The notes beneath the pieces were generated by a model that saw only the letters and a list, made by a program, of their open reading frames with translations, was not told the DNA's origin and ran no database searches. The position numbers and the translations under genes were made by a program. A stretch of 64,000 nucleotides of DNA from the NCBI GenBank assembly GCA_040905145.1, contig JBBDSC010000164.1, positions 1-64,000 of the forward strand, written 5' to 3'. Positions 45,007-55,000 of this stretch are shown here, one piece after another (position 1 is the stretch's first letter; every line of letters begins with the position of its first letter). The stretch comes from DATGMS01 sp040905145 (GTDB lineage: Bacteria; Bacteroidota; Bacteroidia; Cytophagales; Cyclobacteriaceae).

Positions 45007-45957
45007 ATGCAACAAGGATCTGTACGCCTCAATAAATTTATTAGTGAAACAGGTTTATGCTCCAGGCGCGAAGCTGATCGTTTTATTATCCAAGGAAGCG
45101 TATTTATCAATGGACGTAAAGCCGTGGTCGGTGACCAGGTGAAAGTGGGCGATCGCGTACAGGTGAACGGGAATGAATTAGAACCCCGTAGAGGCGAAGA
45201 CATTGTTTTTATTGCACTTAACAAACCTGTGGGCATTATTTCCACCACTGAAAAAGGGGTACGCGATAATATAGTACAATTCGTCCATCACAGCAAACGC
45301 ATTTTCCCTATTGGCCGATTGGATAAAGATTCACAAGGGCTCATTTTTTTGACCAACAATGGGGATATGGTCAACAAGATATTACGTGCCGGCAATAAAC
45401 ATGAAAAAGAATATGTAGTCGCTGTAAACAAACCCTTAACAGAAGCCGCGATTCAAGGAATGGCCAACGGGGTTCCGATTTTGGGAGTTACTACTAAAAA
45501 ATGTAAAGTAATACAGGAAGGAATCCATATATTCCGGATTATTTTGACCCAAGGTTTAAATCGACAAATACGAAGAATGTGCCAACATTTTGGATATGAG
45601 GTAACTAAACTGGAACGTGTACGCATCATGAACATTAACTTGAAAGGTTTACCAACAGGTAATTGGCGGGATTTGACCGAAAGCGAAATGAGTATTATCT
45701 ATGAGATGGTAGAAGGTTCATCTTCAGAGGATGTGAAAAAGCCGAAACCCACACCGGCGGCTAAAAAAGTTTTAAAGGGGAACAAAGAGGAAGGATTGTC
45801 GCAAAAAAAATCACCAGTATCACAGAATTCTTCTAGCAAAAGGGATGGTAAATCTAAAATTTCCAATAAAACTGACGGAAAAAGCCGCAAAAACGACACC
45901 CGGAGTATGGGAGGGAATTATTCCCGAAAATCAGGCGGAGGTAGAAATAAAAGTTAA
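45007..45957 (+). CDS. RluF-like 23S rRNA pseudouridine synthase
   Basis: A 316-residue pseudouridine synthase. The N-terminal S4 RNA-binding domain (VRLNKFISETGLCSRREADR) is followed by the RsuA/RluF catalytic domain with IFPIGRLDKDSQGLIFLT (catalytic Asp) and GLNRQIRRMCQHFGYEV. RluF modifies 23S rRNA U2604 in E. coli. The tail beyond about 235 is low-complexity, Lys/Ser/Gly-rich and basic, likely an RNA-binding extension. ATG 45007 is preferred over an in-frame TTG at 44998. Of 24 arginine codons, 19 are CGN and 11 are CGT or CGC, unlike rsmA (none of 12). Confidence 0.93.
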   Translation: MQQGSVRLNKFISETGLCSRREADRFIIQGSVFINGRKAVVGDQVKVGDRVQVNGNELEPRRGEDIVFIALNKPVGIISTTEKGVRDNIVQFVHHSKRIFPIGRLDKDSQGLIFLTNNGDMVNKILRAGNKHEKEYVVAVNKPLTEAAIQGMANGVPILGVTTKKCKVIQEGIHIFRIILTQGLNRQIRRMCQHFGYEVTKLERVRIMNINLKGLPTGNWRDLTESEMSIIYEMVEGSSSEDVKKPKPTPAAKKVLKGNKEEGLSQKKSPVSQNSSSKRDGKSKISNKTDGKSRKNDTRSMGGNYSRKSGGGRNKS

Positions 45958-46085
45958 AATTGCCTACCACCGTGAGCATCAAAACTAATAAGACAGGATG
46001 GTGGGGCGCTTTCGCAAATGATCCGGGCTTTTCTTTTCTTCCTTTGCCATGTTTCTTTTTTACTTGCAGATAAAATCATATCCAA

Positions 46086-47834
46086 ATGTCCAGCTTGAAA
46101 ACTCCCGGGAAAATCACCATTGCGAAGGTATTTAAAACCATCATTTGGCCTAGAAGAAAACAATTGATGATAGGACTGATACTCATCGTGATAAGCCGGC
46201 TTTCAGGTTTGGTCTTACCTTGGGCCAGTAAGTACCTGGTTGATGATGTCATTCCATCCAATAATTTTACCTTTTTAAAATGGCTGATCATAGCCGTTGT
46301 GGTTGCTGTGATCATTCAATCCGTCACCTCCTTTGCCCTGACACAGATCCTGAGCGTAGAAGCCCAGCACCTGATCTCAAAACTCAGGGCGCAGGTACAA
46401 AAGCATATCATCCGTCTCCCAATCAGGTTCTTTGACAGTGCCAAAACCGGAGAACTGGTATCCAGGATCATGACAGATGTGGAAGGTGTGCGTAACCTGG
46501 TGGGGACGGGATTGGCCCAAATGGTGGGAGGCATATTCACTTCCATTATATGTTTGGTTTTATTGATTATGATCAGTCCCCTACTGACCTTGTATGTGCT
46601 GGTTCCGGTGAGTATCTTTGGATTGATTTCCCTTAAGGCTTTTGGGAAAATCCGGCCTATTTTTAGGGAAAGAGGGGTGATTAACGCACAGGTGACCGGA
46701 AGACTTACGGAGACACTTGGAGGTATCCGTGTGATCAAGGGCTTCAATGCAGAAAGGCAGGAAATACAAACTTTTGAAGCCGGGGTTAACCGGTTGTTTT
46801 TAAATGTAAAAAGCAGCCTTATGGCTACCAGCTTTGTTACCAGTTCTGCCACCTTACTTTTGGGTTTGGCTTCTGCCGGTATCATGGGAATAGGCGGATA
46901 CATGATTATGGAGGAGGATCTTACCTTTGGGGATTTTTTGGCTTTTACCCTATTGTTGGGCTTTATGATTGCACCCATCCTTCAAATGAGCAATATAGGT
47001 AGCCAATTGACGGAAGCATTTGCAGGCTTGGACAGGACAGAGGAGTTGATGAATCTCCCTGTGGAGGAAGATCCCATGAGCCGAAATCTTGTTCTGCCAA
47101 GTGTTCGTGGCGATGTAAAATTTGAAGGGGTAACTTTTTCTTATGACGAAGGGAAAAAAACAGTAAAAGATATCAGTTTTTTTGCTCCAGCTGGTTCCGT
47201 TACTGCACTGGTTGGGACTTCAGGTTCCGGCAAGACCACGATTTCCGGGTTGGTAGCTTCCTTTCTCAATCCGGATAAGGGAACCATTACCATTGATGGG
47301 CACGATCTGCAACAGGTAAGTCTGGAAAGTTACAGGAGCCAGTTGGGGGTGGTATTGCAGGATGATTTTCTCTTTGAAGGTACCATCCGGGATAACATCC
47401 TGTTTTCCAGACCGGATGCCACAGCGGAAATGGTAGACAAGGCAGTCCGTGCGGCCTATGTGAATGAATTTACGGACAGGTTTGAGCTTGGATTGGACAC
47501 CTTGATAGGAGAAAGGGGGGTAAAATTATCCGGGGGACAGCGGCAAAGGCTGGCCATTGCCAGGGCCATTTTGGCAGATCCCAAGATATTGATCCTAGAC
47601 GAGGCCACCTCCAACCTGGATGCGGAAAGTGAAAATTATATACAAGCCAGTTTAAAGGAGTTGTTAAAGGGCAGGACCACCTTTGTCATTGCCCATCGCC
47701 TAAGCACCATCCGGCAGGCAGACCAGATCCTGATCATAGAAAACGGGGAAATCGTGGAAAGGGGCCGACATGAAGAACTAGTGGCACAAGAAGGCCGTTA
47801 TTACGCGCTGTATACCTATCAGGCAAAGATTTGA
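46086..47834 (+). CDS. ABC transporter, fused permease-ATPase (exporter type)
   Basis: A 582-residue half-transporter of the MsbA/BmrA exporter class, acting as a homodimer in the inner membrane. The membrane domain has about six helices (1-310), including ETLGGIRVIKGFNAERQE in the coupling region. The ATPase has Walker A ALVGTSGSGKTT, the Q-loop VLQDDFLFEGTIRDNI, the signature LSGGQRQRLAIARA, Walker B ILILDEATSNLD and the H-loop IAHRLSTI. The substrate (lipid, drug or peptide) is not evident. Its end converges on the PspC gene, with two strong hairpins in the 244 bases between. Confidence 0.95.
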   Translation: MSSLKTPGKITIAKVFKTIIWPRRKQLMIGLILIVISRLSGLVLPWASKYLVDDVIPSNNFTFLKWLIIAVVVAVIIQSVTSFALTQILSVEAQHLISKLRAQVQKHIIRLPIRFFDSAKTGELVSRIMTDVEGVRNLVGTGLAQMVGGIFTSIICLVLLIMISPLLTLYVLVPVSIFGLISLKAFGKIRPIFRERGVINAQVTGRLTETLGGIRVIKGFNAERQEIQTFEAGVNRLFLNVKSSLMATSFVTSSATLLLGLASAGIMGIGGYMIMEEDLTFGDFLAFTLLLGFMIAPILQMSNIGSQLTEAFAGLDRTEELMNLPVEEDPMSRNLVLPSVRGDVKFEGVTFSYDEGKKTVKDISFFAPAGSVTALVGTSGSGKTTISGLVASFLNPDKGTITIDGHDLQQVSLESYRSQLGVVLQDDFLFEGTIRDNILFSRPDATAEMVDKAVRAAYVNEFTDRFELGLDTLIGERGVKLSGGQRQRLAIARAILADPKILILDEATSNLDAESENYIQASLKELLKGRTTFVIAHRLSTIRQADQILIIENGEIVERGRHEELVAQEGRYYALYTYQAKI

Positions 47835-47913
47835 AAGGCTTATGGTCTTTAACTGCCGTTGCAATCGCCATGCTCGCCTGTCCTTGTTTGGTAACGAGGA
47901 CGGTAGGAAATAA

Positions 47914-47998
47914 CTTTTGCGGTGTAAAGGTGATGGAGAACCCTTCCACCGCAAAGGAGGGAAGAGCCGCGACACCTTCTTTGCTAAAGGTGTCGCGG
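47914..47998. repeat. Pair of strong hairpins between convergent genes
   Basis: Hairpin one: CTTTTGCGGTG (47914-47924) pairs with CACCGCAAAGG (47947-47957), 11 pairs with one G-T. Hairpin two: CCGCGACACCTT (47967-47978) pairs perfectly with AAGGTGTCGCGG (47987-47998), 12 pairs with an 8-base loop. There is no T-run after either. The surrounding sequence is GC-richer than the spacers elsewhere and includes no convincing gene. It resembles a BIME/REP-type element or a bidirectional transcription barrier. Confidence 0.65.
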
Positions 47999-48078
47999 GG
48001 AGATCTTCTAATCGTTCAACTGAAGCAGCTTCGTTTTCTTATTTCCTATGGCAAGATAAACCTTTTGATTTGACAGGT

Positions 48079-49986
48079 TTAATTGGAAGTATTCATAAAA
48101 TAGCTTTTACTAAAAGCTACCCTGGAAAGGCTGTCGTTTTCACTGTTTTTGTGATCGTTGATACAGTTCAGGCAAAGCAATCCATCTTCATTGAACACCC
48201 AGTGGTTTCTGCTGTTGACATCTTTTAGCTTATATCCATTGGAGTAAATGGTCCCTTGGAGTATGGGCAAAATGGACTTGTCCATCACAAAGGGCCTGTT
48301 GTAAGGGACCTGTAAATTTTGACTTAATCTTTGCCCCCTGAACTTTGCCACGGAAGAAAATTCAAGCGACCTGTTAAGGGTAAGCGTGGTATCTTCCAAG
48401 GCATAAGCATACTGTACTTCAGAGGCATTTTTGATGGCATCATCATAATTCCTGCCATTGGATCTGAAGTGTTGTATTAAGGAAACCGATTCACCGGGGT
48501 ACCCTTCAAGTGTCAAGGAAACAAGTCCAAAGCCATTGCCGTTGTTTACATTGCTCATCGATTTGAGTACCAGCGTTCCATCTTGCACTTCCAAGGTGTT
48601 TTCCTGAACAAAAGTCGCCTCTTCCTTGAATTGACTTACTATTCGTGGGACCTGGAAAGCACAGATCATGATGCTCAACAGCCAGATTCCAAAGGTGACC
48701 AAACCAAACCTGGCATCGATTAAGCTTCTCTTGATCAATACACTTATTCCCAATAGGGTCAATATAATTCCTGGAATGAGTATGGCAATGGCAACTGCAA
48801 TAGCCAGCCATATGGGAAGTAATTCAGTAATTGTTTCCAAAGGCACCGGATCAAACAGATACCCAAAATTACCATTGTTGAAAAATTCGAAATAGGCACC
48901 TAACAGGGCAAGCGGAGCTATCACCACTATCATTCCAAGAAAGAAGATAAACAACCCGAAGATCACCCTAACTATTTCTAATAGGAATCGTCCAAAGGGT
49001 CCCAATGCTTTTCCTATTTCATTAATCACCTTTCCCAAAATCCTGAAGGGGGCCAGGACAATTTTTCTTCCGGTGGATTCCTCTTTCTCAAGTTCAGCGT
49101 TGCGGTTTTCTTTAATTGTATTTTCTATATTGCTCAAGGTGATGGCTCCCCCTTTCATCTCTATCCGCTCGGTGATGGATTTGGCCACGGGCGTTATGAT
49201 CCACAAGATGAGGTAGATCACAAATCCGGATCCCCCTGCAAACACCAATCCTACAAAAGCCAACCTTACCCATAGCACATCTATGTCAAAATAAGCAGAT
49301 AAGCCACTGCTGACCCCTCCGATCACCCTGTCATCTGGGTTTCTGAAAAGTTTCTTGATGTTTTTATCTTCCGGTTCATCATAGGAAACAGGAAGGATGG
49401 CCCAGAGTAGGATATAGGCAATAGCTGTCCACCACCCAAAAGAGAAGTGGAAGTTGAAATCTCCCGGAAAAAAGTTAAAATGACCGTTTCCAATGTTAAA
49501 TCCCCCGCTGAACAACAGTAAAATGGTGATCAGCCTGGTCCAAAGTGGATCAATGGCAAGATAATGGGCAAAACCGGCACAAACACCCCCCAGGATTTTC
49601 CTGTTGGGCAATCTGCTCAGTTTTTTATATCCCTTTCCCGCATCCTGAGGGGGAGGCGTGATGTACTTGTAGAAATCATTTTCCTCATTGGAAATAGACT
49701 CGGTATGATCCAGGTCTTTTTCCCCAGCTTTGAAATCCGCAATGGTCCCCATCTTTTCGATGAGATTGTCCACATTTTCCGCGGTGATTACCTGCTTATT
49801 GTTTTTAAGGTAACTCAAGAAGATTTCAGCGATACGGTTTTCGATATCGATGATGATTTCCTGATTGTCTTCATAATGGGAAAAGTGTTTATTGATGGCA
49901 TCCAGGTAAGCCTTCAAGGTAGTATATCCATCTTCTTCGATATGAAAAAGGATCCCGCTTATATTGATGCTTAATGTCTTCTTCAT
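48079..49986 (-). CDS. Double-PspC-domain membrane protein
   Basis: A 635-residue envelope protein. The N-terminal domain (1-100, KTLSINISGILFHIEEDGY) is cytoplasmic and charged. Two PspC domains follow: LPNRKILGGVCAGFAHYLAI (~125-200) and NPDDRVIGGVSSGLSAYFDI (~215-275), each with a hydrophobic hairpin. More membrane helices span ~320-445, then a large C-terminal domain (~450-635) ends with a short Cys pair (LLCLNC). PspC family proteins sense membrane stress in proteobacteria. This architecture is common in Bacteroidota next to a PadR regulator, as here, with a gap of only 3 bases; direct regulation by that PadR is the simplest inference. The target signal is unknown. Confidence 0.9.
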   Translation of the reverse strand: MKKTLSINISGILFHIEEDGYTTLKAYLDAINKHFSHYEDNQEIIIDIENRIAEIFLSYLKNNKQVITAENVDNLIEKMGTIADFKAGEKDLDHTESISNEENDFYKYITPPPQDAGKGYKKLSRLPNRKILGGVCAGFAHYLAIDPLWTRLITILLLFSGGFNIGNGHFNFFPGDFNFHFSFGWWTAIAYILLWAILPVSYDEPEDKNIKKLFRNPDDRVIGGVSSGLSAYFDIDVLWVRLAFVGLVFAGGSGFVIYLILWIITPVAKSITERIEMKGGAITLSNIENTIKENRNAELEKEESTGRKIVLAPFRILGKVINEIGKALGPFGRFLLEIVRVIFGLFIFFLGMIVVIAPLALLGAYFEFFNNGNFGYLFDPVPLETITELLPIWLAIAVAIAILIPGIILTLLGISVLIKRSLIDARFGLVTFGIWLLSIMICAFQVPRIVSQFKEEATFVQENTLEVQDGTLVLKSMSNVNNGNGFGLVSLTLEGYPGESVSLIQHFRSNGRNYDDAIKNASEVQYAYALEDTTLTLNRSLEFSSVAKFRGQRLSQNLQVPYNRPFVMDKSILPILQGTIYSNGYKLKDVNSRNHWVFNEDGLLCLNCINDHKNSENDSLSRVAFSKSYFMNTSN

Positions 49987-49989
49987 GAT

Positions 49990-50319
49990 TTAGTGCTTTG
50001 AGGTGATTAGATTAACGGACTTTTGCAGACAGTCCCAGGTGCCATCCAGCTCCCCTAAAAAAACGCTGCCTGCTTCGGTAATGGAATAATACTTTCTGGG
50101 GGGACCGGATTCTGATTCCACCCATTTGTAGGATACCAAGGAGGCATTTTTTAACCGGTTCAATAAAGGGTACAGGGTGCCCTCCACCACGATGAGCTTG
50201 GCCTCCGTGAGCTCTTCGATCATATCGGTGGCATACACTTCCCCTCTGGCTATGATATGCAAAATGCAGAATTCAAGAATTCCCTTCCGCATTTGTATTT
50301 GTGTGTTTGATGCTTTCAT
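49990..50319 (-). CDS. PadR family transcriptional regulator
   Basis: A 109-residue PadR-type winged-helix repressor. Core motif: KGILEFCILHIIARGEVYATD then MIEELTEAKLIVVEGTLYPL and the wing GPPRKYYSITEAG. I use ATG 50319 (MKASNTQIQMRKG); the frame is open upstream, but the extra 16 residues are not PadR-like. The short C-terminal helix (GTWDCLQKSVNLI) is the dimerisation helix of PadR subfamily 2. It precedes the PspC gene with a 3-base gap and probably represses that operon in response to an unknown ligand. Confidence 0.93.
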   Translation of the reverse strand: MKASNTQIQMRKGILEFCILHIIARGEVYATDMIEELTEAKLIVVEGTLYPLLNRLKNASLVSYKWVESESGPPRKYYSITEAGSVFLGELDGTWDCLQKSVNLITSKH

Positions 50320-50940
50320 CTTTGATTTTATTTGTTGTAGAGAAACAACGTCTGTATTATAATCCAAAATTTATAAACCACAGGCGAAGCCATTCTCCTT
50401 TCCTTATAGAAAAACAATACCAAAAATGAAGGGGCTACCTTGTAATAACAGATTCTTGGTTAAAAACTTTAACAAGTAAATTCTTTTTTATAGGATAAAG
50501 TGCTGTTCTATTGACTCTTATGGTAGATGATGATAATTGAAATAAAAATCAGGTGGGAAAATAATTTTTCAGGTCAGCCATTTTCAGGAGAAAACAGGTG
50601 ATGAAAACTGCCCAAACGGACATTTTTCTGTTCATTATTGAACGGATTTTACGGTTGAGATGATTTCCCGATCCTAATCTGCCTCCTGATAATGCCTTCC
50701 CTGTGCAGGATATAATATTGACCGTCAGCTAAAGCAGATGGCAGTAAATAAGCCTCTGCCAGCGTGGAAGACTGAGGAAAGCAACGAAAATGCTTTTCAG
50801 CGAATAGGTGTCGGTTTAAAAAACACTGTCTTCCTAAAGTTTATCAATTGCCTCCTGCTTTAGTTGGAGGTTTAGTTCTTTAAGGCTAATATTTTAAGGT
50901 CAAGGGACTTTTACCTCATTTTTTATTTTTACTTTGCAGG
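50320..50940. other. Long intergenic region with REP-like inverted repeats
   Basis: It holds the divergent upstream sequences of padR-pspC (minus) and the PorV2-like gene (plus), with no convincing gene inside. CAGCTAAAGCAG near 50728 and CTGCTTTAGTTG near 50855 are inverted copies (11 of 12 bases), and the second lies in a small hairpin, CCTCC...GGAGG (about 50851-50870). The same GCTTTAGC core occurs at 21012-21025. A TACTTTG close to the plus-strand gene (about 50930) resembles a -7 box, lacking one base of the usual spacing. Confidence 0.55.
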
Positions 50941-52077
50941 GTGAAAACAGGCAGTCGAATGGGCATCAGGATAAGTATTTTTGGGTTATTGCTCCTCCTC
51001 TTTTCTTTTCCGGTCAGACCCCAGGGCATAGCCCCAAAATATTCCAATGAATTTATGAATATCGGAGTTGGGGCAAGGGCGCTGGGAATGGGAAGGGCAC
51101 AGGTTTCTTCCGTGAAGGATGTGACCGCTGCTTATTGGAATCCTGCCGGATTATTGGGAATTGAACATCAGTATGAATTTTCGTTGATGCATGCAGAATA
51201 CTTCGCAGGCATAGCCAAATTTGACCATGCGGCTTTCTCCACCAATATTGAAGAAGACAACCAGATTGCTATTTCCCTGATAAGGTTTGGGGTAGACGAT
51301 ATCCCGGATACCCGCTTTTTATATGATGCCAATGGCGCCTTAAATTACAATAATATCCAGTTTTTCAATGCGGCAGATTATGCCTTATTGCTCACTTATG
51401 CCAGGGATTTGAGCGATATCGTCAAATTGGGCATCAACACCAAGATCATTCACCGGAACGTAGGTAAGTTTGCCACGGCCTGGGGGTTTGGATTGGATGT
51501 GGGGGGGATTTTTCTCTTGGACCAGTGGCGGTTGGGCGTGATGCTCAGGGATGTCACCACTACCTTTAATGCCTGGACACATAATGCGGGGCTGGTCAGG
51601 GAGGTGTATGCCCAAACCAACAATGTGGTTCCCCTGAATTCCATAGAATTGACCATGCCCAGGGCGATTTTAAGTGCAACAAGGGATTTTTATGTTAATG
51701 ATGAAATTACCGTTCAGGCTGTTTTGGATTTGGACATGACTTTTGATGGTGAAAGAAATGCGGTTTTGAGTTCTAAGATAATAAATGTAGACCCAAGGGC
51801 AGGTTTGGAAATAGGTTATAGGAATACCGCCTACCTCCGTGCTGGCGCCGGAAATGTCCAAAGGATAAAAGACTTTGATGCCTCTTATTATACTTCCTTT
51901 CAGCCAAGCTTTGGGCTGGGCTTTTTTTTAAACAAATTGGTGAACATAGATTATGCACTGACCGACATTGGGAGTGTGTCAGAAACCCCCTATTCCCATA
52001 TCTTTAGTGTCAAAGTGGGATTAAACCCTTTGAAAAGCGATTATCGGCTGTACAGGGGATGGGAAGGAAATCAATAG
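50941..52077 (+). CDS. PorV/PorQ family type IX secretion protein, PorV2-like
   Basis: A 378-residue outer membrane beta-barrel of the PorV/PorQ family. The signal peptide contains RISIFGLLLLLFSFPVRPQG. The mature start NEFMNIGVGARALGMGRAQV then WNPAGLLGIEHQYEF is the family signature, and the sequence ends in a barrel-like segment (DYALTDIGSVSETPYSHIFSV). It differs from classic PorV, which has a D-NS-HWN-type motif, and fits the variant called PorV2 that precedes a long PorU2. GTG 50941 is used here; ATG 50959 gives a slightly shorter signal and is also plausible. The next gene begins 5 bases after the stop. An inferred role is presenting cargo to the sortase partner. Confidence 0.8.
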   Translation: MKTGSRMGIRISIFGLLLLLFSFPVRPQGIAPKYSNEFMNIGVGARALGMGRAQVSSVKDVTAAYWNPAGLLGIEHQYEFSLMHAEYFAGIAKFDHAAFSTNIEEDNQIAISLIRFGVDDIPDTRFLYDANGALNYNNIQFFNAADYALLLTYARDLSDIVKLGINTKIIHRNVGKFATAWGFGLDVGGIFLLDQWRLGVMLRDVTTTFNAWTHNAGLVREVYAQTNNVVPLNSIELTMPRAILSATRDFYVNDEITVQAVLDLDMTFDGERNAVLSSKIINVDPRAGLEIGYRNTAYLRAGAGNVQRIKDFDASYYTSFQPSFGLGFFLNKLVNIDYALTDIGSVSETPYSHIFSVKVGLNPLKSDYRLYRGWEGNQ

Positions 52078-52082
52078 CCTTT

Positions 52083-55000
52083 ATGAAGAAAATTTTTACC
52101 TTTTTTGTCTTTTTTTTGGGTTCCCTTGAAGGAATGTCCCAGGTGGAATGGATAGATTATACCCGCGATTACTATAAGATTCCCACGGCCAAAGATGGGG
52201 CTCATCAATTAGGCTTTACGACGTTATCTGCTTCCGGAGTGGATATGAACCGGCTTGATCCAAGGGATATCAGGGTGTATCACCGTGGGGAAGAAATTTC
52301 TATTTTTGTAGCCGGTCAAAATGATGGGCAATTTGATGCGGGTGATTACATAGAGTTTATCGGGAAAAGGAATGATGGGACATTGGACAAGGATCTATAC
52401 CCGGAGCCGGAAATGATGCCCAATCCTTATTTTAATACACATAGTGATACCACCGCCTATTTTTTAACCGTCACGCCGGGGATCAGGGGCAAAAGAATGT
52501 CAGTAAAGGAGGTACCCGAAGAGAGCATTCCTATATTGGAAAGCTATCAAGCGGAATATGTAGACGTATATAGTGATCAATATGCCTTGGGCAGGACTTA
52601 TGGGGAAGGAATAAGATTGGCCATTTATGATCGGGGGCAAGGCTGGGTTGGCCCCGTAATTACCAGGGGAAACAGGAATGAACATAACTTCCACAATCTC
52701 GGGGCCATCTCCCCTTCAGGCAGCGCAAGCCTTGAAATAGGCTTGGTGGGCAGGTCAGAAAGTCCCCATTTGACGGCCATAAGTGTGGGCCCTGCCACAG
52801 GGAGACTAAGAGAAATTGGGCAATATTCCATGGATAATTTTGATTTCTTAAAAGTGGAAGCCCCACTTTCCCCTACCGATTTTAGTACCACTGGTGATCT
52901 GATTGTAGGTGTGACTTCCCTGGGCGTAGATGGAGCGGTAGATAATATTTCGCTAAGTTATACTAAAATTAATTACACCAAATTGAGTGATTCAGGGGAC
53001 TTTGAACTGGAAACCTTTAGTGTTCCAGCAGGGGAAAGTAAATTGGAAATACCGGATGTTTTGGAAAATTATGTAGCTTATGAAATTTCGGATTTCAACC
53101 ATCCAGTAAAGGCTACTCTTTCCAAGAACGGGAATAACCTTATAATTCCTGCTGGTCAATTGGATAGGGAAGCCAAGATGATAGTTCAGCAGGTCAATTC
53201 GGTGACGGAGATCACTCTAATGGAGAAGGTGCGTTTTAGAAATATTCTCCAACAACCTTCGGATTATATTTTCATTTCGAATGATTTGTTGCGGAAACCC
53301 TCGTCCTCCTATGCGGATCCGGTGGGCGCATATGCTGCTTACAGGGCTACCGCTGCCGGTGGAGGATTTGATACGCTTACCGTCAATGTGGATGATCTTT
53401 ATAATCAGTTTTCCTTTGGGGAAAAATCCCCTTTGGCCATTTTCGAGTTTTTAAAGCAGTATTATCCCAGGCACCAGCCGGAATACCTTTTATTGGTTGG
53501 GAGGTCTTATGGCATCTATAATACCAGGAGGGTAGGAGGAGTGAGGTATTTTTATAGGAATAACCCGAGTGTGTTTGATTTTCAGGATTTGCTGCCGCCC
53601 GCGGGATATCCTTACTCAGATAACCGGTATGCTGTGGGCTTGGATCCGGCATTTCCCGATAGGCAGGATATTGCTGTGGGCAGAATTCCGGCGCGGACCC
53701 CTGAAGAGGTAGGTTATTATTTGGAGAAAATAAAGGAAAAGGATGCTTTGGGTGTGCAGGAGGATTGGCAAAAGAATGTGGTCCATCTCAGTGGTGGCAG
53801 GTCGGCATTTGAACTGGAAAGGTTTTTTAATTTTTTGAATGGCTTTAAAAACATTGCTGAAGACATTTTCCTTGGAGGTAGGGTCAAGACCATCAGGAAA
53901 AGATCCAATGAAGTAGTGGAACTGATCAATATATCAGAAGAGGTCAATGAAGGGGTAAGCTTGGTTACTTTTTTTGGCCATTCAGCACCAGCTACGACGG
54001 ATATTGACATTGGCTTTGTCAGCGTCCAAGAGTTGGGATATGATAACAAAGGAAAATATCCACTCTTATTACTGAATGGATGTGATGCGGGAAATTCCTT
54101 CGGAGAGGCTTATACCTTTGGCGAGGATTGGATCATCACGCCCGATAAAGGGGCTTCCAACTATATGGCTCATTCCAGTGTGGGTGTTGATGTCTATTTG
54201 AGAAGGTATTCCGAATCATTTTATACCAAAGCTTTCTCAGATTCCTCCTTGATTTATCAATCTGTGGGAAAGGTGAAAATTGAAGCAGAAAAGTTGTTTT
54301 ATTCCAGATATGGTGCCTCTCCCATCAATCAATCCCATACGAATCAAATGATTATGCTGGGGGATCCGGCAGCAAGAATTTTCCCTGCAAAAAAAGCGGA
54401 TTATGCTATCCAAGCAGATGATGTTTTTTTAACCGGGTTTAATGATTCTCCCCTGAACACACTGGCGGATTCTTTAAACTTGTCTTTTGTCATTAGAAAT
54501 ATTGGAAGGGTGGATTTGGATTCGATTGATTTAAAAGTGACCCGACAGCTTCCAGATGGTACGGTTATTCCATATGATCCCAAAAAGTTGGCGCCTATTT
54601 ATAGAAGAGATACACTTTCTTTTACCATCCCCAATACAGGAATTAATTCCTTTGGTGAAAATTTTTTCACCATTGAAATCAACAAAGAAAAACTGGTGGA
54701 GGAATTGACCTATATGAACAATACGGTGACGGTCAGTAAATTTCTCCAGCTTAGCGGTACGATGAATCTGGCCCCTTTGGATTTTGCCATTGTGGACAAC
54801 CAACAAATTGAAATCATCGCACAGATTCCGGGAAAGTCCACAGAAGCCAGGAATATTGTAGTCCAGATAGATTCCGTCGCTGATTTTTCCAGCCCTGGCA
54901 GGAGGGAATCCAGGATAACCACTTCAAATATAGCCCGTTGGCCAGTTGAGTTGTTTCCACATTTCACCCATAAGGATTCCGTCACATTTTATTGGAGGAG

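Noticed and set aside
47831..48228. Short plus-strand frames between the ABC exporter and the PspC gene
   Set aside because: They span the two hairpins and overlap the PspC gene antisense; no domain or signal is visible.
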